From contig NZ_JAFFPR010000060.1 of the NCBI RefSeq assembly GCF_016918735.1, positions 434,001-498,000 of the forward strand: a stretch of DNA of 64,000 nt, written 5' to 3'. Positions 45,995 through 55,414 of this stretch are shown here, one piece after another. The stretch's first letter is position 1; each line of letters opens with the position of its first letter. This DNA is from Leptospira abararensis (GTDB taxonomy: Bacteria; Spirochaetota; Leptospiria; Leptospirales; Leptospiraceae). Under the pieces are notes generated by a model. It was not told the DNA's origin. It worked only from the letters and a program-made list of their open reading frames with translations, and ran no database searches. The position numbers and the translations under genes were made by a program.

Positions 45995-46052
45995 CAATAA
46001 CAAAATGTGGCCGGCATTTTCACCTAACATATACGATGATTTAAAAATCCCT

Positions 46053-46157
46053 GCACCAGGGATTGTAGAGGAAATCGAAGCGAAAGCGAAGATTGGAACG
46101 GAAAGCCCGGTCGGTTCTAAGGTCCAATCGGTAAATGGAATCCAATACGAGGCGCCC
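46053..46157 (+). repeat. Dispersed hairpin repeat, copy F (long form)
   Basis: It starts GCACCAGGGATTG and ends ACGAGGCGCCC, with AAAGCCCGGTCGG inside. The central hairpin is decayed (GAAGCGAAAGCGAAG keeps little pairing), and one end-arm pair is mismatched. This looks like an older or drifting copy. Confidence 0.8.
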
Positions 46158-46319
46158 GGACTCTCTCAATACTCTCGATTGATCACCTACTGGACTTTTT
46201 AGACCCATTCTATATTTAATTTTCCTAAATTGGATTTTGCTATCTCTTCTTGACAATTCGTCTGATAAATGATCTGCTGATTGAGTTCTAAATATTTGAA
46301 ATTCCTGTTAGGTTCCCTT

Positions 46320-46925
46320 ATGGCTGACGATGAGACAAAAGATTTTTTTCGAAAGATCATTTTTACCAATGAAGAGATTTTAAAACTAAGGAATTTACTT
46401 TATAGTTTAAAAATTCGGGCTCTCAATGCACAGATTCTTTCTGCAAACTCAGGGGCATTTGCGGTAAGTTATGGTGTTGTATCGGCGGAAATCATTCATT
46501 TCAATCACAAAATCCAAGAAGTCAACGAAAGGTTAACCAATGCGATCAATGTTGTCATCAAGATGGCAAGTGAAATGCAAAAAATTTCCAAGGTGTATCA
46601 TTTGATGCAGCTAACAGTCGAAACTTGTAATCGAAGAAAAGTTGATCCTAGTCATTTTAAAAATATTGAGTCTAGTTTACGATACCGCAACGAAGAAAAG
46701 GAAATGTTAGATTCACAGTTGCGAAAAGAATTTAATGCCATTCAAAATATAGTGAAAAGTTCGACTAAACTTTGTTTGGAAGGACGTACGGTTTCTTTAC
46801 AAACTCGTATTGAATCGGCAACCATCGTCGAAAATCAAAAATTATTTTTAGCAGTTGCAGAAAGTTTTGATGGAGCTTTAAATATCATCGAATCTTCCTA
46901 TCGTTATCTTGCAAAACTCTGGTAA
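46320..46925 (+). CDS. Degenerate chemoreceptor-tip coiled-coil protein
   Basis: This protein of about 201 residues starts at 46320 (MADDETKDFFRK); the frame also opens at a TTG at 46281. It has no membrane helix. It is almost entirely helical, and residues about 30-60 (IRALNAQILSANSGAF, then AVSYGVVSAEI) align without gaps to the chemoreceptor hairpin tip ([25 protein letters not shown]). The glycine, the VV pair and the final Glu are kept, but most CheA/CheW contact residues are replaced. Three bases after its stop, the ODP-like gene begins. It is probably a cytoplasmic signal-relay partner for that protein; this is inference. Confidence 0.65.
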   Translation: MADDETKDFFRKIIFTNEEILKLRNLLYSLKIRALNAQILSANSGAFAVSYGVVSAEIIHFNHKIQEVNERLTNAINVVIKMASEMQKISKVYHLMQLTVETCNRRKVDPSHFKNIESSLRYRNEEKEMLDSQLRKEFNAIQNIVKSSTKLCLEGRTVSLQTRIESATIVENQKLFLAVAESFDGALNIIESSYRYLAKLW

Positions 46926-46928
46926 ACC

Positions 46929-47684
46929 ATGAAAAAAATTCAAACTATCTATTCGAATAATGACCACAAATGGTCAGTGATTGCAAGAGATCCAGCCAAA
47001 CCCAATTGGCTCATTGATACAAATGAATACTTGATTGAGTCAGATGGAATGGGACTACTGACAGACCCAGGGGGAAGCGAAATTTTTCCCGAAGTTTTTT
47101 CTGCTCTGGTAGAAGTATTTCCGGCTTCACAAATTAAAAATATTTTTGCATCTCACCAAGATCCTGATATTGTTTCCTCTATTTCTTTATGGTTGGAAGT
47201 CAATCCATCAATTCGTTGTTATGTGAGTTGGCTTTGGACAGGTTTTTTACCTCACTTTGGAGGAAATGCAGAAACTTACATTCCTATGCCCGATGAAGGA
47301 ATGGAAATCATTCACCAAAACATTAAACTTAGGTCCATCCCCGCCCATTTTTTACATAGCGCGGGAAACTTAAATCTTTGGGATCCAAAAGCAAAAATAT
47401 TGTTCAGTGGTGATGTGGGTGCCGCCTTACTTCCTGTCGATGAAACTGATTTGATTGTAAAAGATTTTGATAAACACATTCGGTTTATGGAAAAATTTCA
47501 CAAACGTTGGATGGCTTCGGAACAGGCCAAACTCGCTTGGTGTGAACGAATCTCTAATCTCAAACCGGATATGCTTTGTCCACAACATGGCTCTGTATTC
47601 CAAGGCCCTGATGTAGAAAGGTTCATCCAATGGTTTTCGGAATTAAAGATTGGAATGGATGCTTTGGAACTTCCTAAGGCATAA
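46929..47684 (+). CDS. ODP-type diiron metallo-beta-lactamase-fold protein
   Basis: This 251-residue protein has the MBL fold without a flavodoxin domain. The predicted diiron ligands match those of flavodiiron proteins: SHQDPD (His, Asp, Asp), AHFLHSAGN (His), FSGDVGAAL (Asp) and CPQHGS (His). This stand-alone type is that of ODP, the oxygen- or iron-binding diiron protein described in spirochaete chemotaxis (Treponema denticola). The upstream gene, three bases away, encodes a chemoreceptor-tip-like protein. That arrangement supports a role in sensing O2 or Fe, though enzymatic O2 reduction cannot be excluded. Confidence 0.82.
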   Translation: MKKIQTIYSNNDHKWSVIARDPAKPNWLIDTNEYLIESDGMGLLTDPGGSEIFPEVFSALVEVFPASQIKNIFASHQDPDIVSSISLWLEVNPSIRCYVSWLWTGFLPHFGGNAETYIPMPDEGMEIIHQNIKLRSIPAHFLHSAGNLNLWDPKAKILFSGDVGAALLPVDETDLIVKDFDKHIRFMEKFHKRWMASEQAKLAWCERISNLKPDMLCPQHGSVFQGPDVERFIQWFSELKIGMDALELPKA

Positions 47685-47698
47685 GTGAAGCAAACTAT

Positions 47699-49117
47699 CT
47701 AAAGAAAAGTCAAATTCCACTGAACTCCGCCGGGACTGATAGATCCCATAGAAGTGAGCTCACCTGTGGATTGGTTGATGCTAAACTGACTTAGTTGCGC
47801 GCCGTTATTTGCTACATAAGCAAAACGTCCTGACGGATCAATCACCATAAATCGCAAACTACCTGTGATTCCCGTCACACTAGATGAATAAGAAATTTTT
47901 CCCGTTTTAGGTTCTATCGTATAACAAGAAATAATACCCTCATTGATATGCAATAAATAATAAAAACGACCGTTCGGATGGATTGCGGAACTGTTGATAC
48001 TCATACCATGAAAAACGGAATCCACAAAACCCATATTACCTGTATTGCCATCAAAGTTTAAAATGGTTACAGCCGGATAGGAACCTACATATAAATAGGT
48101 TCCGTTTGGATGAGTCGAAATATGACCGGAGCCATCATTAGGAAAAGTTGGACTAATCCCTGCTTGCGATAAACTTCCATCTGCATAATTGATTCGATAC
48201 GAAACGATTTCCGTTGCTGTGGGACTTACATAGAAGATAAAATTTCCATTCCTAGAAATTTGAATTTGCGTGTGTCCAATGATGGTTGGATAGACATTTA
48301 AAAAACTAAGCGTACCATCGGTATTAATGGCGTAAGCACGAATGGCCTGAGTTCCTTCAGAAGCTAAATACAAATACTTTCCGTCCGGAGTAATGACTAA
48401 ATTTCGTGGACTTAACCCAGCTGATACAGTAGCGGGACTATTTAGAGACAAAACGCCCGTACTTTGATTAATTAGAAATTGGGAAATACTAGCACCACCA
48501 AAATCACTAGTGAATAAAAAATTTCCAGCGGGATCTACACCGATCCCCGTTGGCTGAGAAGTCCCAACCAAAATCGTAGGATTCGCAGTTAATATTCCAG
48601 TAGATTCATTCATAGTCAAATGGCCAACTCGATTTGCTATATCCAAACTCGTATAAACATATCCCGAATACACTGTGATATCAGAATTTGCGCGAGCCCT
48701 TCCATCAGCTGAAGTGGCAATAATCGAGACTTTTCCATTCCCAATTCCTAAAACAAACCCGTTGGCATCCACAGTGGCAACAGAACTATTACTACTCGAC
48801 CATTGGAAGGTGGAATCTGTTTTGTTACCGTACATATAGTACTGAGCTTCCAGTTGTAAACTGTTTCCTTTACGAATTCCGGCCCAGGTGTGGTTTAGTT
48901 CGACTACGGAATTGGAATTGGCAAGTAAGGCCCATAGATAAAACAAAGATTGGGAGGAAGGGTCTTTTCCGGGACAAAGTAAATCTCGAACGATAGGATT
49001 AAGGAGACAGCCATTAAACGAAAATAAACATCCAATCAAATACAAAGATGGTAAATACCGCAAGAAACCCGAAATTCTAAATTGATTGAGTAACAATCTC
49101 TTCATCCTAACCAACAA
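47699..49117 (-). CDS. Lactonase-like seven-bladed propeller lipoprotein with Ig-like domain
   Basis: This 472-residue protein is probably secreted: the start is at 49117 or 49105 (MKRLLLNQF), and the signal ends in a lipobox-like FSFNGC. A BIG2-type immunoglobulin-like domain follows (residues about 70-150: STFQWSSSNSSVATVDANG). The remainder is a YncE/lactonase-type beta-propeller with repeats such as PTGIGVDPAGNFLFTSDF, PRNLVITPDGKYLYLAS and FMVIDPSGRFAYVAN. A structural or binding role at the cell surface is likely; lactonase activity is not supported by visible residues. Confidence 0.8.
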   Translation of the reverse strand: MLVRMKRLLLNQFRISGFLRYLPSLYLIGCLFSFNGCLLNPIVRDLLCPGKDPSSQSLFYLWALLANSNSVVELNHTWAGIRKGNSLQLEAQYYMYGNKTDSTFQWSSSNSSVATVDANGFVLGIGNGKVSIIATSADGRARANSDITVYSGYVYTSLDIANRVGHLTMNESTGILTANPTILVGTSQPTGIGVDPAGNFLFTSDFGGASISQFLINQSTGVLSLNSPATVSAGLSPRNLVITPDGKYLYLASEGTQAIRAYAINTDGTLSFLNVYPTIIGHTQIQISRNGNFIFYVSPTATEIVSYRINYADGSLSQAGISPTFPNDGSGHISTHPNGTYLYVGSYPAVTILNFDGNTGNMGFVDSVFHGMSINSSAIHPNGRFYYLLHINEGIISCYTIEPKTGKISYSSSVTGITGSLRFMVIDPSGRFAYVANNGAQLSQFSINQSTGELTSMGSISPGGVQWNLTFL

Positions 49118-49199
49118 ACATAAGTAAAGCGGATTCGCTAGAATGTCATTCCTAAAATATAGAAACGTTGGTAAAAAATATCTGTTTTGAACTGTGTCA

Positions 49200-49303
49200 G
49201 CGCCAGGGATTTCAGTGGAAATCGAAGCGAAGCGGCGAGTGGAACGGAAAGCCCGGTCGCTTAAGAAAAGAGTATTTCGATTAGATAGATTTCGAGGCGC
49301 CCC
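49200..49303 (+). repeat. Dispersed hairpin repeat, copy G (long form)
   Basis: It starts GCGCCAGGGATTTC and ends TTTCGAGGCGCCC. The end arms GCGCC and GGCGC pair perfectly, and AAAGCCCGGTCGC is intact. The central hairpin has decayed. It lies between divergent genes, so it could fall in a 5' leader. Confidence 0.82.
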
Positions 49304-49404
49304 AAATTAGGGAACGGTGGCAAATCTGTGGATTTACTTGAACTTTATCGCATTTTTGATCGTCTGAAGAAGGCAAGGTATTATTTTATAAACGTAAGAT
49401 CCCC

Positions 49405-50493
49405 ATGACAAAAACAAAAACTTTAACATCAAATGATTGGCTTTCGATCATCTCCTTTTTGGTATTGATCTTTGCCATGATCGCACCCATTGGCGAAGGA
49501 CTTCTGATTGCATTCGCTGTTGTCTTTTTAGCAGTAGGAATTTCGAGTGCTGTTCATAGTGCAGAGGTCATTGCAGAACGAGTGGGACCTGCACTCGGAA
49601 CTTTGATTTTAGCGATATCAGTCACTGTGATTGAAGTGGCACTCATAGTAAGTCTTATGAGTAACGACACCGCCGACTCACCTCAGATTGCAAGAGACAC
49701 TGTGTTTGCTGCTCTAATGATTGTAACCAACGGAATCATAGGAATTTGCATTCTGTTAGGTGGATTAAAACATAAAGAATTGGGATTCCAATTGGTAGGA
49801 ACAACGGCATTACTCGGAGTTCTCGCTGTGCTTTCGACTCTCACTTTGATTTTGCCTTTATACACTACATCCACAAACAAAGGAACTTATAGTGCGGGGC
49901 AACTTATCTTTGTTTCCTTTGCATCTCTTGTTTTGTATGGATCTCTAGTTTGGTCACAAACCAAATCTCATAAAAACTTTTTTTCTGCGACAGAGATTGA
50001 AGTTGAGCCAACTGACTCAATGATAGCTAAGCCTAGTAAAAAAAGAGCAATCACTAGCTTTATCTCACTTTTGTTTTCGCTCGTTGCCGTTGTTGGTTTG
50101 TCAAAAATTTTAAGTCCAACAATCGAAACCACCATTGCTGCATTAGGTGCTCCAAAGGCAGTAGTGGGGATTGTGATTGCAATTCTTGTCCTCGCACCAG
50201 AGACATTGGCTGCAATGAATGCTGCAAAAATCAATGAATTACAAACTAGTTTGAATTTAGCTTTGGGATCGGGGGCTGCGAGTATTGCTCTGACCATACC
50301 TGCAGTAAGCATCTATTCATTGTTATTTGATAAGCCACTAACCCTCGGTTTAGACGCAAAGGGAATTGTATTTTTAATGGTAACATTTCTTGCAGGCAGT
50401 TTTACTTTTGGATCGGGAAGAACCACATCCCTTCATGGACTCATCCACTTAGTGATTATGGCTTCTTTTTTAGCGATCTCACTTATGCCATAA
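49405..50493 (+). CDS. chaA: Ca2+/H+ antiporter, ChaA type
   Basis: This 362-residue protein has 11 or so membrane helices and the two internally repeated cation-exchanger motifs: SAVHSAEVIAERVGPALGTLILAISVTVIEVALI in the first half and LVLAPETLAAMNAAK with SLNLALGSGAASIALTIP in the second. The acidic residues in helices 2 and 7 (VTVIEVAL and APETLAA) are those expected to bind cations. ChaA exchanges Ca2+ or Na+/K+ for protons at alkaline pH. The middle loop is short and hydrophilic. Confidence 0.92.
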   Translation: MTKTKTLTSNDWLSIISFLVLIFAMIAPIGEGLLIAFAVVFLAVGISSAVHSAEVIAERVGPALGTLILAISVTVIEVALIVSLMSNDTADSPQIARDTVFAALMIVTNGIIGICILLGGLKHKELGFQLVGTTALLGVLAVLSTLTLILPLYTTSTNKGTYSAGQLIFVSFASLVLYGSLVWSQTKSHKNFFSATEIEVEPTDSMIAKPSKKRAITSFISLLFSLVAVVGLSKILSPTIETTIAALGAPKAVVGIVIAILVLAPETLAAMNAAKINELQTSLNLALGSGAASIALTIPAVSIYSLLFDKPLTLGLDAKGIVFLMVTFLAGSFTFGSGRTTSLHGLIHLVIMASFLAISLMP

Positions 50494-50502
50494 AGGACCT
50501 AC

Positions 50503-52887
50503 TTAACTTCCACAAACGAGACATCCTTCTTCCATGGAACAGGATTCTCCTATAAATTCAGAAACCGCCTCGTCTTTGTTAGTTGATTCTTGCGAAGTGG
50601 GTTCGTTTTCTTTTGTAATTTTGTCTTTAGTTTTTTCCACAGTAAACTGAATGGCTTGGGTGGCGGCTTTCGTTCGTAGATAATACATTCCTGTTTTTAG
50701 ACCTTGTTTCCATGCATAAAAATGCATAGAGGAAAGTTTAGAAACGGTTGGATTTTCTACAAAAAGGTTTAAAGACTGAGATTGGCAGATAAATGCACCA
50801 CGATCCCGTGCCATATCAATGAGTGATCTTTGTTTCATTTCCCAAACTGTTTTATATATTTCTTTGATAGAATCAGGAATGGAAGGGATGGATTGGATAC
50901 TACCACCCGCTGCGATGATTTGATTTTTCATTTCAGAATTCCAGAGTCCAAGCTCAATTAGGTCATGTAACAAATGTTTATTGACAATGATAAATTCTCC
51001 ACTCAAGACTCTTCTTGAATAAATATTGGAAGTATAAGGTTCAAAACACTCGTTATTTCCCAAAATTTGTGAGGTGGAAGCTGTGGGCATAGGAGCCACA
51101 AGAAGAGAGTTTCTTGCACCATATTGGATCACTTCTTTACGAAGTGTTTCGAAGTCCCAACGTCCCGTAGGGTTTACATTCCATAAATCAAATTGGAAAA
51201 TTCCCTTTGATAGAGGAGATCCTACAAAACTAGTATAGGGGCCATCAACTTTTGCAATATCTTTACTGGCTGTCATTGCGGCAAAATAGATAGTTTCAAA
51301 AATTTCAATGTTGAGTTGTTTTGCGGCATCACTTTCGTAAGGCATTCGTAATAGAATAAAAACATCAGCTAGACCCTGCACACCTATGCCAATGGGTCTA
51401 TGTTTTAAATTAGAATTTTGTGCTTCTGGAACTGGATAGTAATTTTCATCAATGATGCGATTTAGATTGAGAGTCATCTGATAGACGATTTCATACAAAG
51501 TATCAAATAAAAATTTTCCATTAGAAACAAACTTTGGCAAGGCGACTGAGGCTAAATTACAAACGGCAACTTCGTCGGGGCTAGTAAATTCTAAAATTTC
51601 GGTACAAAGGTTACTACTTTTGATGGTTCCTAAATTTTTCTGATTACTTTTGTTATTGGCTGCATCTTTGTACAACAAATAGGGAGTTCCCGTTTCTATC
51701 TGCGATTCGACAATGGCAAACCAAAGGTCTTGGGCTTTAACTTTGGTACGAGCGAAACCTTCTCTTTCATACTTTTCATACAGTTTGACAAAATCTTCTC
51801 CATACACATCAGAGAGACCAGGAGCTTCATGGGGACAAAATAAACTCCAATCACTACCCTCTTCCACTCGTTTCATAAATAAGTCTGAAATCCAAAGTGC
51901 GTAGAATAAATCACGAGCTCGCATTTCTTCTTTGCCATGATTTTTCTTTAGCTCCAGGAACGGAAATATATCGGCATGCCATGGTTCTAAATAAATGGCA
52001 AAGGCTCCTTTCCTTTTTCCACCACCTTGGTCCACATAACGCGCAGTATCATTAAATACTCGTAACATAGGGATGATTCCATTACTGGTTCCATTGGTTC
52101 CACCAATATAAGAACCTGTGGCACGAATATTATGAATAGAAAGTCCAATCCCACCGGCACTCTGGGAAATTTTTGCCGTTTGTTTTAGTGTATCGTAAAT
52201 TCCATCAATGCTGTCGTCTTTCATGGTTAAGAGAAAACAACTGCTCATTTGAGGTTTCGGAGTGCCTGCATTGAATAGTGTAGGAGTTGCATGAGTAAAC
52301 CAACGTTCGCTCATTAAATTGTATGTTTTGATGACTTCATCTATTCGATCTTTGTGGATTCCTATCGCCACACGCATGTACATATGTTGCGGGCGTTCTA
52401 CAATTTTTCCATCCAGTTTTAATAAATAAGATTTTTCTAAAGTTCTAAATCCAAAATAATCAAATCCAAAATCCCTATCATAAATAATGGAACTATCCAA
52501 TAATTCTGAATGTTTTTTTACGATCTCCCAAACATCCTCTGCAATGAGAGGCATCCATTTTCCTGTTTTTGGGTCGTTATAAGAATATAAACGGTCCATC
52601 GTTTCTGAAAAAGATTTTGTAGTATTTTTATGGAGATTACTCACAGCTATACGACTTGCAAGGAGTGCGTAGTCTGGGTGTTTGGTGGTAAGTGAGGCAG
52701 CAATTTCTGAAGCCAAATTATCTAATTCAGAAGTGCTGACCCCATCGTAAATGCCTTCAATTACTTTTTTTGCAACATCGATAGGACTTACCAAACGACT
52801 TAGGCCATAGGATAATTTTTCTATCCTAGCGGTGACTTTATCAAACTTAACTGATTCTTGTTTTCCGTTTCTTTTGAGTACAAACAT
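50503..52887 (-). CDS. nrdA: Ribonucleoside-diphosphate reductase, class Ia alpha subunit
   Basis: This 794-residue catalytic subunit reduces all four ribonucleoside diphosphates. The N-terminal ATP-cone ([21 protein letters not shown], about 2-22) allows dATP inhibition. The active site has SSCFLLTM and NLCTEI (cysteine and Asn-Leu-Cys-x-Glu), and [12 protein letters not shown] follows. The C-terminal redox pair is CLVC in EEGCLVCGS. It is 19 bases downstream of nrdB in the same transcript, under the cobalamin riboswitch. Confidence 0.97.
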   Translation of the reverse strand: MFVLKRNGKQESVKFDKVTARIEKLSYGLSRLVSPIDVAKKVIEGIYDGVSTSELDNLASEIAASLTTKHPDYALLASRIAVSNLHKNTTKSFSETMDRLYSYNDPKTGKWMPLIAEDVWEIVKKHSELLDSSIIYDRDFGFDYFGFRTLEKSYLLKLDGKIVERPQHMYMRVAIGIHKDRIDEVIKTYNLMSERWFTHATPTLFNAGTPKPQMSSCFLLTMKDDSIDGIYDTLKQTAKISQSAGGIGLSIHNIRATGSYIGGTNGTSNGIIPMLRVFNDTARYVDQGGGKRKGAFAIYLEPWHADIFPFLELKKNHGKEEMRARDLFYALWISDLFMKRVEEGSDWSLFCPHEAPGLSDVYGEDFVKLYEKYEREGFARTKVKAQDLWFAIVESQIETGTPYLLYKDAANNKSNQKNLGTIKSSNLCTEILEFTSPDEVAVCNLASVALPKFVSNGKFLFDTLYEIVYQMTLNLNRIIDENYYPVPEAQNSNLKHRPIGIGVQGLADVFILLRMPYESDAAKQLNIEIFETIYFAAMTASKDIAKVDGPYTSFVGSPLSKGIFQFDLWNVNPTGRWDFETLRKEVIQYGARNSLLVAPMPTASTSQILGNNECFEPYTSNIYSRRVLSGEFIIVNKHLLHDLIELGLWNSEMKNQIIAAGGSIQSIPSIPDSIKEIYKTVWEMKQRSLIDMARDRGAFICQSQSLNLFVENPTVSKLSSMHFYAWKQGLKTGMYYLRTKAATQAIQFTVEKTKDKITKENEPTSQESTNKDEAVSEFIGESCSMEEGCLVCGS

Positions 52888-52906
52888 ATAATTACCTTTT
52901 TAGCAT

Positions 52907-53878
52907 TTAAAAATCTTCACTTAAGGAAAAAGTAAAACTTTGTTCCGAATTAAGAACACCAGCCTTCTGGTAGTCACCCACACGTTTCTCAAAGAAGTTT
53001 GTTTTTCCTTGTAAAGAAATCATTTCCATAAAATCAAAGGGATTGGAGGAATAATAGAGTTTCTCAAAACCTAGTTCGATAAGCCAACGGTCAGCAACAA
53101 ATTCAATGTATTGTTGCATTAGTTTTGCGTTCATACCGATGAGATCCACTGACAAAGATTCGGTGATAAATTCCTTCTCGATATTTACTGCATCAGTAAA
53201 TATCTCATACACACGCTCCGCACTTGGTTTGTTTTGGATCATTTTAAAGAGAATACAAGCAAACTCACAATGTAAGGCCTCATCACGACTAATCAGTTCA
53301 TTCGAAAAACTGAGTCCTGGCAGGAGCCCTCGTTTTTTCATCCAAAATATGGCACAAAAACTTCCACTAAAAAATATTCCTTCTACAGCAGCAAAAGCGA
53401 GAAGCCGTTCTGCAAAATTTCCCTCACCGATCCAACGTAATGCCCATTCTGATTTTTTTTGTACGGCAGGAATTGTTTCTATGGAATGGAATAATCTGTT
53501 TTTTTCTTTTGGTTCTTTGATGTAGGTATCAATCAAAAGGGAATAAGTTTCCGAATGTATGTTTTCCATCATAATTTGGAATCCATAAAAGCACCTAACT
53601 TCTGGAAGCTGGACTTCTCGCATAAAATTGACAGCTAAGTTTTCGTTCACTATCCCATCACTGGCAGCAAAAAAAGCTAAAACATTACTTAAAAAAAATC
53701 TTTCGTTATCGGTAAGGGAATTCCAATCATCCAAATCACTACTTAAATCAATTTCTTCTGCAGTCCAAAAGGATGCCTGTTGTTTCTTATACATTTCCCA
53801 GATTTTAGGATACTTTAAGGGAAGGATCACAAAACGATCCTTGTTTTCTTTTAATAATACTTCTGATTGATAATCCAT
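52907..53878 (-). CDS. nrdB: Ribonucleoside-diphosphate reductase, class Ia beta subunit
   Basis: This 323-residue radical-generating subunit starts at 53878 ([12 protein letters not shown]); a GGAGA Shine-Dalgarno lies nine bases before it, whereas the open frame up to 53947 lies in the riboswitch leader. Diiron ligands are seen in [13 protein letters not shown], with the radical Tyr in the E-x-x-H-x-x-x-Y spacing of E. coli Tyr122, and in RDEALHCEF. It therefore needs oxygen to form the radical. nrdA follows. The order nrdB-nrdA is the reverse of the enterobacterial one. Confidence 0.95.
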   Translation of the reverse strand: MDYQSEVLLKENKDRFVILPLKYPKIWEMYKKQQASFWTAEEIDLSSDLDDWNSLTDNERFFLSNVLAFFAASDGIVNENLAVNFMREVQLPEVRCFYGFQIMMENIHSETYSLLIDTYIKEPKEKNRLFHSIETIPAVQKKSEWALRWIGEGNFAERLLAFAAVEGIFFSGSFCAIFWMKKRGLLPGLSFSNELISRDEALHCEFACILFKMIQNKPSAERVYEIFTDAVNIEKEFITESLSVDLIGMNAKLMQQYIEFVADRWLIELGFEKLYYSSNPFDFMEMISLQGKTNFFEKRVGDYQKAGVLNSEQSFTFSLSEDF

Positions 53879-53959
53879 GACTAAATCTCCGTTAGTCGGG
53901 ACACAACATCTTATCTTTTGAAAAAGGTGTGGGTATCCCGGTAGCAATAGTCCGGGGCC

Positions 53960-54105
53960 CTGAAAAAATTTTCGGTACGGATGATCGTTTACGGGCGATT
54001 CATCTGTGGGAAGATCCGACTTTCCTTATCTGAATTGGATAAGGATTTACGGTTGCGCCGTCAGTTGAGGAGTTTCACCTCATTCCTCCCGGAATAGAAT
54101 CTAAA
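53960..54105 (-). promoter_or_regulatory. Cobalamin riboswitch upstream of nrdBA
   Basis: On the minus strand the leader has the core of the cobalamin aptamer in order: GGGAGGAATGAGGTGAAACT, CCTCAACTGACGGCGCAACCGTAA, then AAGTCGGA and CCCACAGATG with AATCGCCC. GGTGAAA...CC...CGCAACxGTAA is the B12-box consensus, although one base (CCGTAA for CTGTAA) deviates. A GC-rich helix, CCCCGG...CCGGG, follows at about 53938-53960 and could be part of the expression platform. B12 binding would turn nrdBA off. Confidence 0.88.
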
Positions 54106-54270
54106 CAAATCCAAAGAGACATATTTTGTCAATGGAATAAAACGGAATAAAAATCAAAAAAACTCTCAAACTACAAACCCTAAACTAACAACAAAAAACG
54201 CCAATTCCCTAAGTTATCAAATTTCTAGTATCACTCCCACAGGAACTTTCCAAAACTATATGATCACACT

Positions 54271-54864
54271 ATGAAAAAAATCCTATTCTTGCTACTGTTA
54301 ACGGCTTTTACAATTTCATATGCAGAGGAAGTTACTTCAAAAAATGAATCACCTTCGGACCGAGAAGATTCAAAAATAGAGAATCGATCGAGATGGGATT
54401 TAGTTTGGCGAAGCGCAGTTTTACCTGGATGGGGTCTGATTCATGCAAAAGCCTACCGAAAGGGATATGTTGTCGCCGGAATTACAACCTTACTAGCAAG
54501 ATCAGAATATAGAGGCCACAATGAAGAAGAGAGGGAGAGAAAAACATTTTCCGAATCGCAAAACTTATTACAGTTTTCCTATCTTAGCCAACCAACTGTT
54601 ACAGATCAAAACTTACTTTTATTATTACATAGTTTGGATTCAAAAAAAGACTTAGACAAAATCCGAGAAAACAATGAAATGAAACTCACCTTACTAGGTT
54701 TAAAATATATTATGCAACTTGGATACACTTACTGGTTTGGAATCTCTTGGGAAAAAGGAACTAACCAATCAGGATTACAATTTGATATCCAAAAAGATTC
54801 AATATCCATGGGACAGAATTCCAATGCACAAAAGTTTCTAATTTCCTATGATTTATCATTTTAG
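54271..54864 (+). CDS. Secreted/membrane protein, DUF5683-like
   Basis: This 197-residue protein has a signal peptide (MKKILFLLLLTAFTISYA). A charged linker is followed by WRSAVLPGWGLIHAKAYRKGYVVAGI, a motif typical of DUF5683-like and related small envelope proteins in which the PGWG loop lies between two short hydrophobic helices. A second hydrophobic stretch is at ~145-160. The function is unknown. The next gene, 44 bases on, is a membrane protein on the same strand. Confidence 0.65.
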   Translation: MKKILFLLLLTAFTISYAEEVTSKNESPSDREDSKIENRSRWDLVWRSAVLPGWGLIHAKAYRKGYVVAGITTLLARSEYRGHNEEERERKTFSESQNLLQFSYLSQPTVTDQNLLLLLHSLDSKKDLDKIRENNEMKLTLLGLKYIMQLGYTYWFGISWEKGTNQSGLQFDIQKDSISMGQNSNAQKFLISYDLSF

Positions 54865-54908
54865 ATAATGAGTATCCATCCTGTTTCCAATTTCTAAAGA
54901 TTTCCTAT

Positions 54909-55334
54909 ATGAATCTTTTTTACACATTGGCCTTAGTTGTTATTTTTCTCACTCTCGCCATTTTGCATTTTCTTTGGTCCCTCAATATTCTTTGGGGATT
55001 TGAATCCGCACTGCCGCGAAAAAAAGATGGAAGTTTTCTATTTTATCCCAAAAGAATCGAAAGTTTTTTAGTTGGCCTAGCTCTTACTCTTCTTGCTGGC
55101 TTTTATGTTTCATTCACAGGTTTTGCAGCTTTGTCTTTTGATCCCAAGGTTTACAAGATTGGATTTTGGTTTACGACTGTTATCTTCGGGATTCGAGCCA
55201 TAGGAGATTTTAAATATGTTGGTTTCAGCAAACGGATCAAAAATAAGGAATTTGCATATTGGGATACAATCCTATTTTCTCCTCTCTGCCTTCTGATCTC
55301 CCTATTGGCTTATTTGGTACAGAGAGAATTATAA
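54909..55334 (+). CDS. DUF3995 membrane protein
   Basis: This 141-residue protein has four membrane helices with the pattern of DUF3995: an initial helix ending in ILHFLWSLNILWGFESALP, a second around SFLVGLALTLLAGFYV, and a short loop containing GIRAIGDFKYVGF before the last helix. The family has no assigned function. It probably shares a transcript with the gene before it. Confidence 0.8.
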   Translation: MNLFYTLALVVIFLTLAILHFLWSLNILWGFESALPRKKDGSFLFYPKRIESFLVGLALTLLAGFYVSFTGFAALSFDPKVYKIGFWFTTVIFGIRAIGDFKYVGFSKRIKNKEFAYWDTILFSPLCLLISLLAYLVQREL

Positions 55335-55414
55335 AAGAAATTTACGAGAATGATTCACGGATTTTGATTTTTGTCTCTCAGCCTTTGACTATAGGTTTTT
55401 AAAATCAAATTTAA

